A DNA stretch of 64,000 nt from Verrucomicrobium spinosum DSM 4136 = JCM 18804 (GTDB lineage: Bacteria > Verrucomicrobiota > Verrucomicrobiia > Verrucomicrobiales > Verrucomicrobiaceae): contig NZ_ABIZ01000001.1 of the NCBI RefSeq assembly GCF_000172155.1, forward strand, positions 6,605,105-6,669,104. The letters run 5' to 3'. The notes under the pieces are model-generated. The model worked only from the letters and a program-made list of their open reading frames with translations. It made no database searches and was not told where the DNA came from. The translations under genes and the position numbers were made by a program. Positions 43,528 to 57,300 of the stretch are shown here, one piece after another (position 1 is the first letter of the stretch; the number at the start of each line of letters is the position of its first letter).

Positions 43528-43955
43528 ATGCCCTCTCCCGCATGCGACGTATTCACCTGTAGGCCCTGTCGAAAGCACTACTCCCAGGAGGAACTTGGCG
43601 GGAGACGCGCCTGTCCCAAGTGCCGTGGACCGCTCTTCAGCACGATCATCCGGACAGTCGGTGGCTGGCCATCTTTTTCATCGCATCTGCCGCAGTTGCC
43701 TTGGTGCTGGCCTCCCTCTGGTGGCAGTTTACCAGAAGGATATTCTTCGTGCTTGGCATCCTCGCATTTCAGATTCCCGCTCTTTTCTCAGCAGGGCTTT
43801 CATCTGAGACGCTTGGGCCCGTCTTGATGACTCACCATCTGGTCCCACTCTTGGGCGTTCTCAACCTGTGCATCATGGTCTATCTGATGGCTTCCTTTTA
43901 TGCTTGGCATCAGTTCGCCAGTTACTGCAGGGTCGCCTCTCAGAAAGGCCTCTAA
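43528..43955 (+). pseudogene. Frameshifted copy of a zinc-ribbon membrane protein
   Basis: The first frame (from the ATG at 43528) encodes a zinc ribbon with cysteine pairs CRPCRKHYSQEELGGRRACP and KCRGPL. The next frame, entered near 43650-43670, carries hydrophobic helices (WLAIFFIASAAVALVLASLWW, then FVLGILAFQIPALF) and the end YAWHQFASYCRV. The intact paralogue at 49583-50149 has all these parts in one frame: CRPCRK, CPKCRGPL, TGLWWHTSR and LAWHQYRSYLRV. Between the ribbon and the first helix this copy is about 45 residues shorter, so an internal deletion probably broke the frame. It could still make a short zinc-ribbon fragment. Confidence 0.65.
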
Positions 43956-44071
43956 GCTCGGATGTTCGCGGTGTTTCCTGGTCTTGAGCCTCGCCCGGGT
44001 AAACCTGAGGTGACGCCCACCACCGCAGCCTCGCCTCCATAGACGCGAGCGCCCTGGACTCGCTTTTTGTC

Positions 44072-44854
44072 ATGAGCGAGATTAAATGGATCGCCATGCT
44101 CACCCCTTGCCCAGATGCTGCCCTCCCCCGCGGGTTTCACACCACACGGTGGAGCGTCATCAGGCAGGCCATTGCCGACGATGACAAACAGTCGAGGGAG
44201 GCTTTGGAGCAGATCTGCCGGGCCTACTGGTACCCACTCTACGCTTTCGTAAGAAGATCCGGCCACAGCCGCGAAGATTCCCAGGATCTGGTGCAGGGTT
44301 TCTTCCTCAAACTGCTGAACAAACATCTCCTGGGAGTAGCAAATCCTGATAAGGGGAAACTGCGCACCTTTCTCCTCACCTGCCTGAGACGTTACCTTCT
44401 GGATGAGCGGGATCGAGCCATGGCCCAGAAGCGAGAAGGAAATCGGGGGGTGAGTTCGAGCCTGGCTCTGGATACAGACTGGGCTGAGCAACGCTACGCG
44501 GAGGAGCCTGTGGACCACCTCACCCCGGACCGGTTGTTTCAAAGGCGCTGGGCTCTCACCGTCCTGGAACTTACCCTGCAATTGCTGGGTGAGGAGTATG
44601 AGCGCCGGGACAAACGTCAGCTTTTTGTGACGTTACGGCCTTTCCTGGGCTTCAAGGCGGATCCCACTGCGCTGCCTTCTTGCGAAGCCGTGGCAAAACA
44701 GTTGGGGATGCCGGAGGCCACGGTGAGGAGCCACATCTTCCGCCTCCGGCAGCGCTGGAGCGAACTGATGTTTGAACAGGTCGCAGCAACCTTGGGAGAG
44801 GATTCTTCCCAAGCAGTCAAAGATGAACTGAAGGAGCTGTTGGAATGCGTTTGA
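44072..44854 (+). CDS. RNA polymerase sigma factor, ECF-like, of the kinase-linked type
   Basis: The protein has 260 residues. The N-terminal FHTTRWSVIRQAI is a common start in sigma factors paired with Ser/Thr kinases in planctomycetes and verrucomicrobia. A region-2-like part follows (LEQICRAYWYPLYAFVRRSG, EDSQDLVQGFFLKLL, RTFLLTCLRRYLLDERDR), and region 4 has LPSCEAVAKQLGMPEATVRSHIFRLRQRW, a helix-turn-helix for the -35 box. No anti-sigma gene is near; the Ser/Thr kinase gene begins 81 bases downstream and probably shares its control. The start is uncertain; ATG 44096 is possible. Confidence 0.85.
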   Translation: MSEIKWIAMLTPCPDAALPRGFHTTRWSVIRQAIADDDKQSREALEQICRAYWYPLYAFVRRSGHSREDSQDLVQGFFLKLLNKHLLGVANPDKGKLRTFLLTCLRRYLLDERDRAMAQKREGNRGVSSSLALDTDWAEQRYAEEPVDHLTPDRLFQRRWALTVLELTLQLLGEEYERRDKRQLFVTLRPFLGFKADPTALPSCEAVAKQLGMPEATVRSHIFRLRQRWSELMFEQVAATLGEDSSQAVKDELKELLECV

Positions 44855-44935
44855 AGCAGGGCTGCAGCTTCCCTCTGAATCCGACATTGCGAAATCCGCT
44901 TGCAACTTTGTCTGCACGATTCCGAATCTCCCTTC

Positions 44936-46903
44936 ATGAGCGATTCGCATTCCCCACACCCTGGGCCAGGGGAAGCTGACGCGGCGTCCGTCCCGCTCCC
45001 ACCTTCGCCGCCTAACGGGCAGGGACTTCCTGAGCTTCACGGATTGGACGCCAGAGAGCTGCTTCTGGGTTGCCTCCCAGGCACAGGCTACGGCCCGGCT
45101 CTATCCTGGAATCCACCCGATGTGAAGCATCTGGCAGAGTTGCTTCCTCAATACCGGATCGAGAAACTCATCGGCTTCGGCGGGATGGGCGCAGTGTATC
45201 AAGGCAGCCAGGCATCGCTGCAACGCAAGGTAGCGATCAAGCTCCTCCCTATGGAACTCTCCGTGGATGAGGTCTTCGTCGCCAGATTCCAGCGCGAGGC
45301 TCAAACGCTTGCCCACCTCCAGCATCCCGGCATCGTAGCCGTCTATGACTTCGGCCAGACCAAGGAAGGCCACCTCTATTTTGTGATGGAATTCGTCCTG
45401 GGCTGTGATCTGGGTCAGCTCCTCACCTCCCGCCCCATGAGCCCTACCCGCGTGCTGGAGACCATCATCCAGCTCTGTGATGCTCTCCATTATGCTCACA
45501 GCGAGGGCATCATCCATCGCGATATCAAGCCCTCCAACGTACTCGTCACCCCGGAAGGCAGGGTGAAGCTGACTGACTTTGGCCTGGCACGGCCGATGAC
45601 TGAAGCGGAAGGAGGCCAGCTCACCACGCCCAGTCTGGTCATGGGCACCCCGGCCTACATGGCCCCCGAGCTGCGCCAGGGTCACTCCGACCACCGTGCA
45701 GACATCTTTGCCCTGGGCGTGATGCTCTACGAGATGCTGACTGGCTCTCCTCCACAGGGAGCCTTTCCTCCACCTTCGCAAAAGGCGCCCGTGGATGCAC
45801 GACTTGATGACATCGTGGTCAAGGCCATGCGGCAGGAGCCTGCGCATCGCTACCAGGAGGTGCGGCAGATGCAGAAGGAGGTGGACCAAGTGCGTACCAC
45901 CATCCAGCCGTCACCCACTGGAAAGCGAAATCGCATCCGCATCACATTGAGCATAAGCGCGATCTCGGTCGGGCTGGCACTCGCCGTCAGTGCCTTGGCA
46001 TGGAAGCGGCCCCTCTGGGTCCTCGGTCGCAACGCGCCTTCGCCCGCCGTGGGAAATGACGTTACCAGCAACAGAAGCTCCCCTGCCACCATCAGGGAGA
46101 CAATGCCGACCGTCAGGGCCATGGCGACATTCACAGCTGCCCAATACAGTGCCACCCAGCCCTTCTCAAACCATCTGGGTATGAAGTTTGTGCCTGTACC
46201 CGGCACGTCCGTGTTGATGTGCATTCATGAAACCCGGAAGGCTGATTATGCGGCATACACCCACGCCATGCCCGCGACGATGGACAGGAGCTGGGTCCGC
46301 CCCATAAGGGACGGTCTTGAGATATCTCCTGGTGCGGGTCACCCCGTCTCCATGGTGAGCTGGCAGGATGCCACCGCCTTTTGCATTTGGCTCAGCCAGA
46401 TGGAGCATCTCCGCTATCGCCTCCCGACTGACCGGGAGTGGAGCATGGCGGTGGGCATCGGCGGGAGGGAGCCTTTGGATGCCACCCCCGAGAGCCTGAA
46501 TGACGCCATCACCCGAGAGCATCCGTGGGGTCAGCAATGGCCACCCCCAAGCGGGGCTGGCAATCTTGCCGACCTCACCCTTGCCGAAACCTACCACTAT
46601 CCTGCCGGGCGGTTTATCAAAGGATACCGCGATGGTTTTGCCAACACCGCACCGGTGATGAGCTTCCCTCCCAATGCCCTGGGTTTGTATGACCTGGGTG
46701 GCAATGTCTGGGAGTGGTGCCAGGACTGGTTCAATACATCACAACAACGCAAAGTGCTCCGCGGAGGTTGTTTCAATGACCAGGGCATGGAGTACCTGCA
46801 CTCCTCCCACCGGGCGCAGAATGCGGTCGATCTGCGCCACATCGCTTATGGCTTCCGGTGTGTGCTGGAAGTCGCCCCTCCCGATCCAACAGCGGGATCG
46901 TAG
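44936..46903 (+). CDS. Membrane Ser/Thr protein kinase with C-terminal FGE/sulfatase-modifying-factor domain
   Basis: The protein has 655 residues from the ATG at 44936. The N-terminal 60 residues are Pro-rich. The kinase domain (about 65-325) is complete: glycine loop IGFGGMGAVYQG, ATP-binding Lys in VAIKLLP, catalytic loop HRDIKPSNVLV and DFGLARP, then MGTPAYMAPE. A membrane helix (ITLSISAISVGLALAVSALA) follows at about 335-355. The C-terminal domain (about 405-650) is FGE-like: MKFVPVPGTSVLMCIHETR, PVSMVSWQDATAFCIWLS, RLPTDREWSMAVG, GLYDLGGNVWEWCQDWF and RGGCFND. The kinase faces the cytoplasm and the FGE-like part the periplasm. FGE-like domains of this type often sense or bind rather than oxidise Cys. 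A transmembrane signalling role with the upstream sigma factor is likely. Confidence 0.9.
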   Translation: MSDSHSPHPGPGEADAASVPLPPSPPNGQGLPELHGLDARELLLGCLPGTGYGPALSWNPPDVKHLAELLPQYRIEKLIGFGGMGAVYQGSQASLQRKVAIKLLPMELSVDEVFVARFQREAQTLAHLQHPGIVAVYDFGQTKEGHLYFVMEFVLGCDLGQLLTSRPMSPTRVLETIIQLCDALHYAHSEGIIHRDIKPSNVLVTPEGRVKLTDFGLARPMTEAEGGQLTTPSLVMGTPAYMAPELRQGHSDHRADIFALGVMLYEMLTGSPPQGAFPPPSQKAPVDARLDDIVVKAMRQEPAHRYQEVRQMQKEVDQVRTTIQPSPTGKRNRIRITLSISAISVGLALAVSALAWKRPLWVLGRNAPSPAVGNDVTSNRSSPATIRETMPTVRAMATFTAAQYSATQPFSNHLGMKFVPVPGTSVLMCIHETRKADYAAYTHAMPATMDRSWVRPIRDGLEISPGAGHPVSMVSWQDATAFCIWLSQMEHLRYRLPTDREWSMAVGIGGREPLDATPESLNDAITREHPWGQQWPPPSGAGNLADLTLAETYHYPAGRFIKGYRDGFANTAPVMSFPPNALGLYDLGGNVWEWCQDWFNTSQQRKVLRGGCFNDQGMEYLHSSHRAQNAVDLRHIAYGFRCVLEVAPPDPTAGS

Positions 46904-47127
46904 TCAACGGCCTGTGACACTGCCTCGCTCCGCAGCAGGGAGATCGTGCCTTCATCACTTGAGGAGCTGGCCACCGCCTCTCTACAAAGATCTCTTGTGC
47001 AAAGAAAAGCCGTCCTGTTTTGCAACGCAGCGTTCCCAATCCCGAAAATCACCTATGACCCTACATCACTCTCATTTTCCTCGCGGTCGCCTGCGTCGCC
47101 CCCCTCAACCTCCCCGGTCGTTCATCC

Positions 47128-48981
47128 ATGAAATCGCCCTTGATCATCCCATCGGTGCTCACCCTCGCGCTTCACCTCTCTCTGAGCCTGAGTGCCCAGG
47201 AAATGGAGATATTTAATGGGAAGGATCTCACTGGCTGGCGGGGACTGCCGGCCGTCTGGGCAGTCCAGGATGGCGCTATTACCGGAAGGGCCGCAGAAAA
47301 CCGGGAGAACACCTTCCTCATCTGGGAGGGCGGCACCGTTAAGGACTTTGAGTTCTCATGTGAGTACAAACTGACCGCGAACAACCCCGAAAAAATCGCC
47401 AACACCGGCATTCAGTTTCGCGCCCACATCGTGGACAACGCAGGCTTGAAACTGACGGGCTACCAGGCCGAGATGGACAATGGAGCCCAGCGTCCCAAGC
47501 GATGGCCTGTCATGAAAAACACCAACGGCAGCGTCATTGAGGATGCACCGGGCAAACTGCTCGCCCCGGCGGGTCAGCGGACCGTCGCCCAGAATGGCAA
47601 TGTTTCAGATAATCCGATGATGGGCATCTACACCACCACCGGCACCACCACCTCCCAGGAAGTGCTCGACCGGGTTTACCGGAAAGAAGGCTGGAATACG
47701 CTTCGCATCATCGCCCACGGCAATCGCATTCAGACCTTCATCAACGGACTTCCAGCGGCAGAATGCGTTGACTCCGCGTACCGCTACCAGTCCGGTCATC
47801 TGGGCTTGCAATATCACGGGAGGGGAGCCAAAACGGTACAGTTCAAGAACCTCAAGCTGACGCATCTGCGCGACGCGCCGCTGGTCGCGCAAACGCCCGA
47901 CGTTTCGCCCGCCCCTTCCAGCGCCTCGCCGGCCCCCAACAGCGCCACCGACACCCTGCCGCCGCTAAAGGCCTGTCTTCTGGACTACATGTGGGAGTGG
48001 AACTCTCCTCTCGGCAAGACCCTGGCAGCCTTTCAGCCCGACGGCACCTTGATCTTAAAAGATAAACGTGCGCTAAAGTGGAGCATGACTGGATCACAAA
48101 CCATCCAGGTTACAGGAGACTCCGGCAAGGCGGTGGAACTGGTCTTCGATACCACGTTCTCCACCTTCAAAATGTCTTCCGCCGCAGGGTCCAATGAATC
48201 CTCCCAAATATGGGGCACACGATCCACCACCCTGCCGCCCCGGCTGGAAAGCGTGATCACCACCCGGGCGTGGGCCTGGCGCCAGGTCTGGGCCCCGCCG
48301 TCGAAACGCTGGAGTGAAGTCCGCTTTGATCGAGATGGCACCTTCCGTGCCTTCCACGGCACCTCCCTGGCCTACACAGGCAAGTGGGAAGTGGCCGGGC
48401 CGGGCCGGATCAAGATCCCCAATAACAAAATCCCCTTCATTTCCACCTTTGGTTATTTCCTTCAATTTGACAACGAATTCACCCGGTTCGAAGCGACCGA
48501 CCTGGGCAAGCGCAAGGTTCCCGGCGAGAACATCGGCCCCGCCAGTCAAGCACCTTTGCCCCTCCCTCCTCCGAAACCGGAGGATGAATTCAGGACGGCT
48601 TTTGCCATGGTCAGTGGGAGCTCCAACGGCGGCACCAACTCCGGCTTTGGCGACACCAAACGCACGCTGGATGTGTCCATCAACACCGCCAGCGACGACC
48701 ACATTCACGTCACGGTCAAGGCCAGTTGGGTGGTGCTCACTCCTGGTCGACAACTGGTCCCAAGCCGTACGGAAACCCGAAAGTTCACCATTGGAGGGGA
48801 CCACCCTTACTACGAGAAGTTTTCCATCACATCCGTCTGGCAACGCACCAACGGCATGACCGACGGCATCACAAATGAGGACGGCGTCCTGCGCGGCTGG
48901 GTGGTGCGGGCCTACGACGTAAACGGCAAGGAGATCTCCGCCGCGGCCAGCCAGCCCGCATATCTCGACATTGGCAAATGA
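47128..48981 (+). CDS. Secreted protein: N-terminal DUF1080 domain plus uncharacterised beta-rich C-terminal part
   Basis: The protein has 617 residues with a signal peptide (residues 1-22, cleavage near LSAQ). The DUF1080 domain (about 25-250) shows IFNGKDLTGWRGLPAVW, VQDGAITGRAAEN, NTGIQFRAHIV and HLGLQYHGRGAKTVQFKNLKL, the concanavalin-like fold of 3-keto-disaccharide hydrolase type. A Ser/Pro/Ala linker (about 258-280) separates it from a region of about 200 residues with two beta-rich repeats (FQPDGTLILKDKRALKWSM and FDRDGTFRAFHGTSLAYTGKW share the pattern of a D-G-T strand and a W strand), each likely a sensor of a lipocalin-like or DUF4377-like kind. A last domain (about 480-617) is unrecognised. 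Unlike the DUF1080 at 28195, it stands alone and not fused to an esterase. Confidence 0.75.
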   Translation: MKSPLIIPSVLTLALHLSLSLSAQEMEIFNGKDLTGWRGLPAVWAVQDGAITGRAAENRENTFLIWEGGTVKDFEFSCEYKLTANNPEKIANTGIQFRAHIVDNAGLKLTGYQAEMDNGAQRPKRWPVMKNTNGSVIEDAPGKLLAPAGQRTVAQNGNVSDNPMMGIYTTTGTTTSQEVLDRVYRKEGWNTLRIIAHGNRIQTFINGLPAAECVDSAYRYQSGHLGLQYHGRGAKTVQFKNLKLTHLRDAPLVAQTPDVSPAPSSASPAPNSATDTLPPLKACLLDYMWEWNSPLGKTLAAFQPDGTLILKDKRALKWSMTGSQTIQVTGDSGKAVELVFDTTFSTFKMSSAAGSNESSQIWGTRSTTLPPRLESVITTRAWAWRQVWAPPSKRWSEVRFDRDGTFRAFHGTSLAYTGKWEVAGPGRIKIPNNKIPFISTFGYFLQFDNEFTRFEATDLGKRKVPGENIGPASQAPLPLPPPKPEDEFRTAFAMVSGSSNGGTNSGFGDTKRTLDVSINTASDDHIHVTVKASWVVLTPGRQLVPSRTETRKFTIGGDHPYYEKFSITSVWQRTNGMTDGITNEDGVLRGWVVRAYDVNGKEISAAASQPAYLDIGK

Positions 48982-49582
48982 GATGAAACGGGAGCACCGG
49001 CACCCCCTTGATCCAGCTTCTAATGTTGCCGTGTTGAATCACGACGGAATTCCGAGGATCACGCGTCAACCTTCAACGCGGGCAGCATCCGCCAGGGCCC
49101 ACACTTTCAACTCCTCGAACCCAGCTCATACCGCCTTGCCTTCACTCGTGGAGAAGTCCACCTCCAGTCGCCATCCTTCATGAGCGCCCGGTGTTTCAAT
49201 GACCCTCTCAGCACCTCCAGCACTCTTTGAGGTTCACAGCCGTAGAGCCCCGCGCCCCAGCATGGATTCGCCTCGACGACGGCCCAGCCCCGCTCCAGGG
49301 TGACACCGACATCCAGCACGAAGGCAGATGGAATCGAGACGTCAGTTGCCGTCAGCAGCGAATCCACAAAAGCCCTCGTTGCTTCTTCCTCTCCAGATTG
49401 ACACCGAGTCAGGGGTGACCCGTGGTGCTAGCAAAACCAGGGGAGGATTGGATGGCTCGGGGAGGTTCATGAGAACTTCACCCACCCTGCACGCCCACGA
49501 CGTCCACAGCAACACCCTTCCGCCCTCCCAACCCTCTTGCAGTCCGCCGCCACTTCACATAGCGTCGAAAACGAGTTCTCCA
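48982..49582. other. Stretch without an intact gene; holds a broken ATP-grasp gene
   Basis: The only coding signal is the minus-strand ATP-grasp remnant at 49107-49367. Around it I see no intact gene, repeat or hairpin. The plus-strand frame open from 49328 into the zinc-ribbon gene lacks protein character before 49583. Confidence 0.5.
49107..49367 (-). pseudogene. Remnant of an ATP-grasp domain protein (C-terminal part only)
   Basis: The minus-strand frame has the C-terminal catalytic part of an R2K-clade ATP-grasp protein: IPSAFVLDVGVTLERGWAVVE, then EANPCWGAGLYGCEPQRVL. In this family the Asp of LDVG and the Glu-Ala-Asn (E-x-N) segment are metal and ATP ligands. Upstream (49368-49480 on the minus strand) the sequence continues in other frames with stops, for example EEEATRAFVDSLL in this frame and LMNLPEPSNPPLVLLAPR in another, so the gene has lost its N-terminal two thirds and carries frameshifts. 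A complete ATP-grasp protein would be about 250-300 residues. Confidence 0.6.
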
Positions 49583-50149
49583 ATGGCTCCCCCTTTGTCC
49601 TCCCTTCCCCTCCAACCTGGACAGCATCTCTGCCGCCCCTGCCGCAAAACCTACACCGCTACCGAAGTGCAGGGCCGCAAGTCGTGCCCCAAATGCAGGG
49701 GGCCGTTGGTCAGCAGTCAGCAGCTCGAAAGCTACCAGGCGGATACCCACACCAGCTTGAGCAGGTTGAAGCATCAGTCTTCTTCCACCCTGGCCGGCGG
49801 TGCGCTCCTCGCCATGGGCATCCAGACGGTCATCAACATCGTCATGCACGACCCTGACTTTCACGCGCTCACCTTCATGGTGTTTGCTGGAGGCCTCCTT
49901 AGCCTCATGACCACCGGCCTTTGGTGGCATACCTCCCGCCCTTCCTTGATGCTGGCAGCCTCCCTGGTGTTTCAAGCCACCGCATTCGTCTATTTCTTTT
50001 CCGTTTTTGCCGCTGCCGGCACCCTAAACATTCTAGAATCGAAGTGGGGCATGCGGATCACTTTTATCATGGCACTCGCCCCCTTTTGCATCGCCCTGCT
50101 CGCCTGGCATCAGTATCGAAGTTACTTGAGAGTGCTGAAGCCGAGGTGA
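49583..50149 (+). CDS. Zinc-ribbon membrane protein of unknown function (intact paralogue)
   Basis: The protein has 188 residues from the ATG at 49583 (MAPPLSSLPLQPGQ). An N-terminal zinc ribbon has two CxxC pairs, CRPC and CPKC (in GRKSCPKCRGPL), 18 residues apart. Four hydrophobic helices follow (GGALLAMGIQTVINIVM, LTFMVFAGGLLSLMTTGLWW, LMLAASLVFQATAFVYFF and FIMALAPFCIALLAW) and a basic end HQYRSYLRVLKPR. The frameshifted relative at 43528-43955 has the same elements. No known function; such ribbons often bind Zn to position the protein. It lies 5' of the rpoC terminator and convergent with it. Confidence 0.75.
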   Translation: MAPPLSSLPLQPGQHLCRPCRKTYTATEVQGRKSCPKCRGPLVSSQQLESYQADTHTSLSRLKHQSSSTLAGGALLAMGIQTVINIVMHDPDFHALTFMVFAGGLLSLMTTGLWWHTSRPSLMLAASLVFQATAFVYFFSVFAAAGTLNILESKWGMRITFIMALAPFCIALLAWHQYRSYLRVLKPR

Positions 50150-50165
50150 ACCGGAATTAAGCCCA

Positions 50166-50201
50166 AAAAACAAAAACGCCCCCCGTTTCCGGAGGGCGTT
50201 T
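50166..50201 (-). terminator. Rho-independent terminator of the rpoBC operon
   Basis: On the minus strand AAACGCCC (50201-50194) pairs with GGGCGTTT (50181-50174) around a GC-rich inner stem, followed by T-rich sequence (complement of 50166-50176). It lies 32 bases after the rpoC stop. On the plus strand the end of the zinc-ribbon gene at 50149 precedes it, so it may terminate from both sides. Confidence 0.85.
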
Positions 50202-50232
50202 AAGAATTCAATCTCCCGGCAGATCAGCGGGT

Positions 50233-54363
<4,131 letters not shown>

Positions 54364-54388
54364 GTTCGTGAGATTCAGGGGTTGCTTC

Positions 54389-57300
54389 TTACATTCCAAC
54401 TGCCGTGGCGTAGCTTCCGCCGCCGCCCAGGATTTCTTCCTCTCCGGAGTTCCGGTTCACCACCTTGACGTCGAGGCCGAGGCTTTGCATTTCTTTGATA
54501 AGCACGTTGAACGATTCCGGCGTGCCTGCTTCGAGCGAGTTGTCGCCCTTGACGATGCTTTCGTAGATGCGGGTACGACCTTGAACGTCGTCTGACTTGA
54601 CCGTGAGCAGTTCCTGCAGGGTGTAGGCGGCACCGTAGGCTTCGAGGGCCCACACCTCCATCTCCCCGAAGCGCTGACCACCGTACTGGGCCTTGCCGCC
54701 CAACGGCTGCTGGGTCACGAGCGAGTAAGGTCCGACCGCACGAGCGTGGATCTTGTCCGCCACAAGGTGGCCCAGTTTCAGCATGTAAATGTATCCCACC
54801 ACGACTTCGAGAGCGAAGGGCTCGCCAGAGCGGCCGTCGATAAGCTTGCTCTTGCCGTTGAGGCCGATCCACTCAAAGCCAGGAGTGGCTTTGGCCTCTT
54901 TGAGATAGCCAAGGATCTTGTCTTCCTTGATACCGTCGAACACCGGGGTGGCCACCGTGAAGCCCAAGGCCTTGGCAGCAACGCCAAGGTGGGTCTCAAG
55001 CACCTGTCCCACGTTCATACGGGAAGGCACGCCCAGTGGGTTCAAGCAAATGTCCACCGGGGTACCATCTTCAAGGAACGGCATGTCTTCTTCAGGGACG
55101 ATGGTGGCAACCACGCCCTTGTTTCCGTGACGACCGGCCATCTTGTCACCGACGCTCAGCTTACGCTTGCTGGCGATGAACACGCGGACCTGCTTGATCA
55201 CGCCGCTCTCCATTTCCTCGCCCTGTTCAAGGCGGTCAAGACCACGCTCACGCTCGATATCCGCTTCGTCGAACTTCGCTTCGAAGGCCGCAACGATGTC
55301 CATGATCTTGTTGCGGATCGGGCTCTGGTCGATTTCCACCGTGCGGTAGTTTTCAGCCAGGGTGCGAAGAAGAGTCTTCGTGATCTTCTTGTTGGCACCG
55401 ATGATGACTTCGCCAGTCTCACCGTTCACCACGTCGAGCGGGATCTTCTCATTGAGAAGGATCTCGGAGAGCTTCTCGGTCAGCTGCTCCGTGAGCTGCT
55501 CCACCTTGTTTTTGTGCTCTTCCGTGACCTGCTTGATCTGCTTCTTCTGCTCGCTCGGGGAGAGGCGCTCTTTGTCAGCTCCATTGCGGGAGGAGACACG
55601 CACATCCATGACAATCCCGGTGCAGCCGGAGGGCACGCGCAGGGAGGTGTCTTTCACGTCAGCGGCCTTTTCACCAAAGATGGCGCGCAGGAGGCGTTCT
55701 TCAGGAGCCAGCTCGGTTTCGCTCTTCGGAGTGATCTTGCCGACGAGAATGTCACCAGGTTTCACTTCAGCACCGATCCGGACCACGCCGTCAGCACCGA
55801 GGTTACGCAGCGCTTCGTCACCCACGTTCGGGATGTCTCGGGTGATTTCTTCCGGACCCAGCTTCGTGTCACGGGCACCCACTTCGAAGTCCTCGATGTG
55901 GATGGAGGTGTAAATGTCCTCCTTCACCACGCGACGGGAGATCACGATGGCATCTTCGAAGTTGTAGCCGTTCCAAGGCATGAACGCGACGAGCATGTTG
56001 CGGCCCAGCGCCAGTTCACCATGATCGGTACAAGGACCATCCGCGAGAACATCGCCCTTCTTCACTTTCTGCCCGCGCTCCACCAGCGGACGCTGGTTGA
56101 TGCACGTGCCGGCGTTAGAGCGCATGAACTTGCGCAGCGGGTAGAAGTAAATGCCACGCTCAGGATCCGTCGTGATCTTAGTCGGCTCGGCCGCGAAGGC
56201 CTTCTCGCTGATCGGCAACTGTCCGTCTTTGGTGACAATGATGTAGTCAGCCGTGGCTGCGGCGACAATGCCACCGGAGTCGGAGACAATCACTGCCTGG
56301 GAGTCCCGGGCAGCCTTGGATTCCATGCCAGTGCCCACCAAGGGAGCCTCAGCCTCAAGAAGCGGCACGCCCTGGCGCTGCATGTTCGAGCCCATCAACG
56401 CGCGGTTGGCGTCATCGTGCTCAAGGAACGGGATCAGAGACGCGGCAACGGACACCATCTGCTTGGGTGACACGTCCATCAACGTGGCCTGCTCTGGGGC
56501 CACTTCAAGGAAGTCCCCACGATAGCGGACCGAAACCTTGTCCGACTTAAACTTGCCGTTCTCGTCGATGATGTTGTTGGCCTGAGCCACATTGTGGTTC
56601 TCTTCCTGGTCAGCCGTAAGATACTCGATCTTGTCGGTCACCACCCCGCTCTCCACCTTGCGGAAGGGCGTTTCGATGAAGCCGAACTCGTTGATGCGAG
56701 CATAGCTGCACAGGGAGTTGATCAGACCGATGTTCGGACCTTCCGGGGTCTCAATCGGGCAGATACGGCCGTAGTGCGAAGGATGCACGTCGCGCACTTC
56801 GAAGCCTGCACGGTCACGGTTCAGACCACCAGGCCCGAGGGCGGAGAGACGACGCTTGTGGGTCAGCTCGGCCAGAGGGTTGATCTGGTCCATGAACTGG
56901 CTCAGCTGAGACCGGGCGAAGAAGTCGCGAACCACGGCGCTGAGAGCCTTGGGATTGATGAGCTTCTGAGGCGTCATCACGTCCATGTTCACATCAAACA
57001 GGGTCATGCGCTCCTTCACCAGACGCTCCGTACGGGCAAGACCCACGCGGCACTGGTTGGCAAGCAGTTCACCCACGGCACGCACACGGCGACTGCCCAA
57101 GTGGTCAATGTCATCCAGCACACCTTCACCAGCACGCAGTTTGAAAAGATAGCGGAGGGAGGACACCACATCCATGGCGGTGAGGATGCGCTCCTCGCTG
57201 TCCACCTTGATGCCAAGCTTCTGGTTGATCTTGTAGCGGCCAACGCGGGTCAGGTCATAACGCTTGGGATCAAAGAAGAGACGCTTCACGAGCGCGCGTG

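Noticed and set aside
44072-44854. A housekeeping sigma-70 (RpoD)
   Set aside because: Much too short, lacks regions 1.1 and 3, and has the start typical of kinase-linked ECF-like factors.
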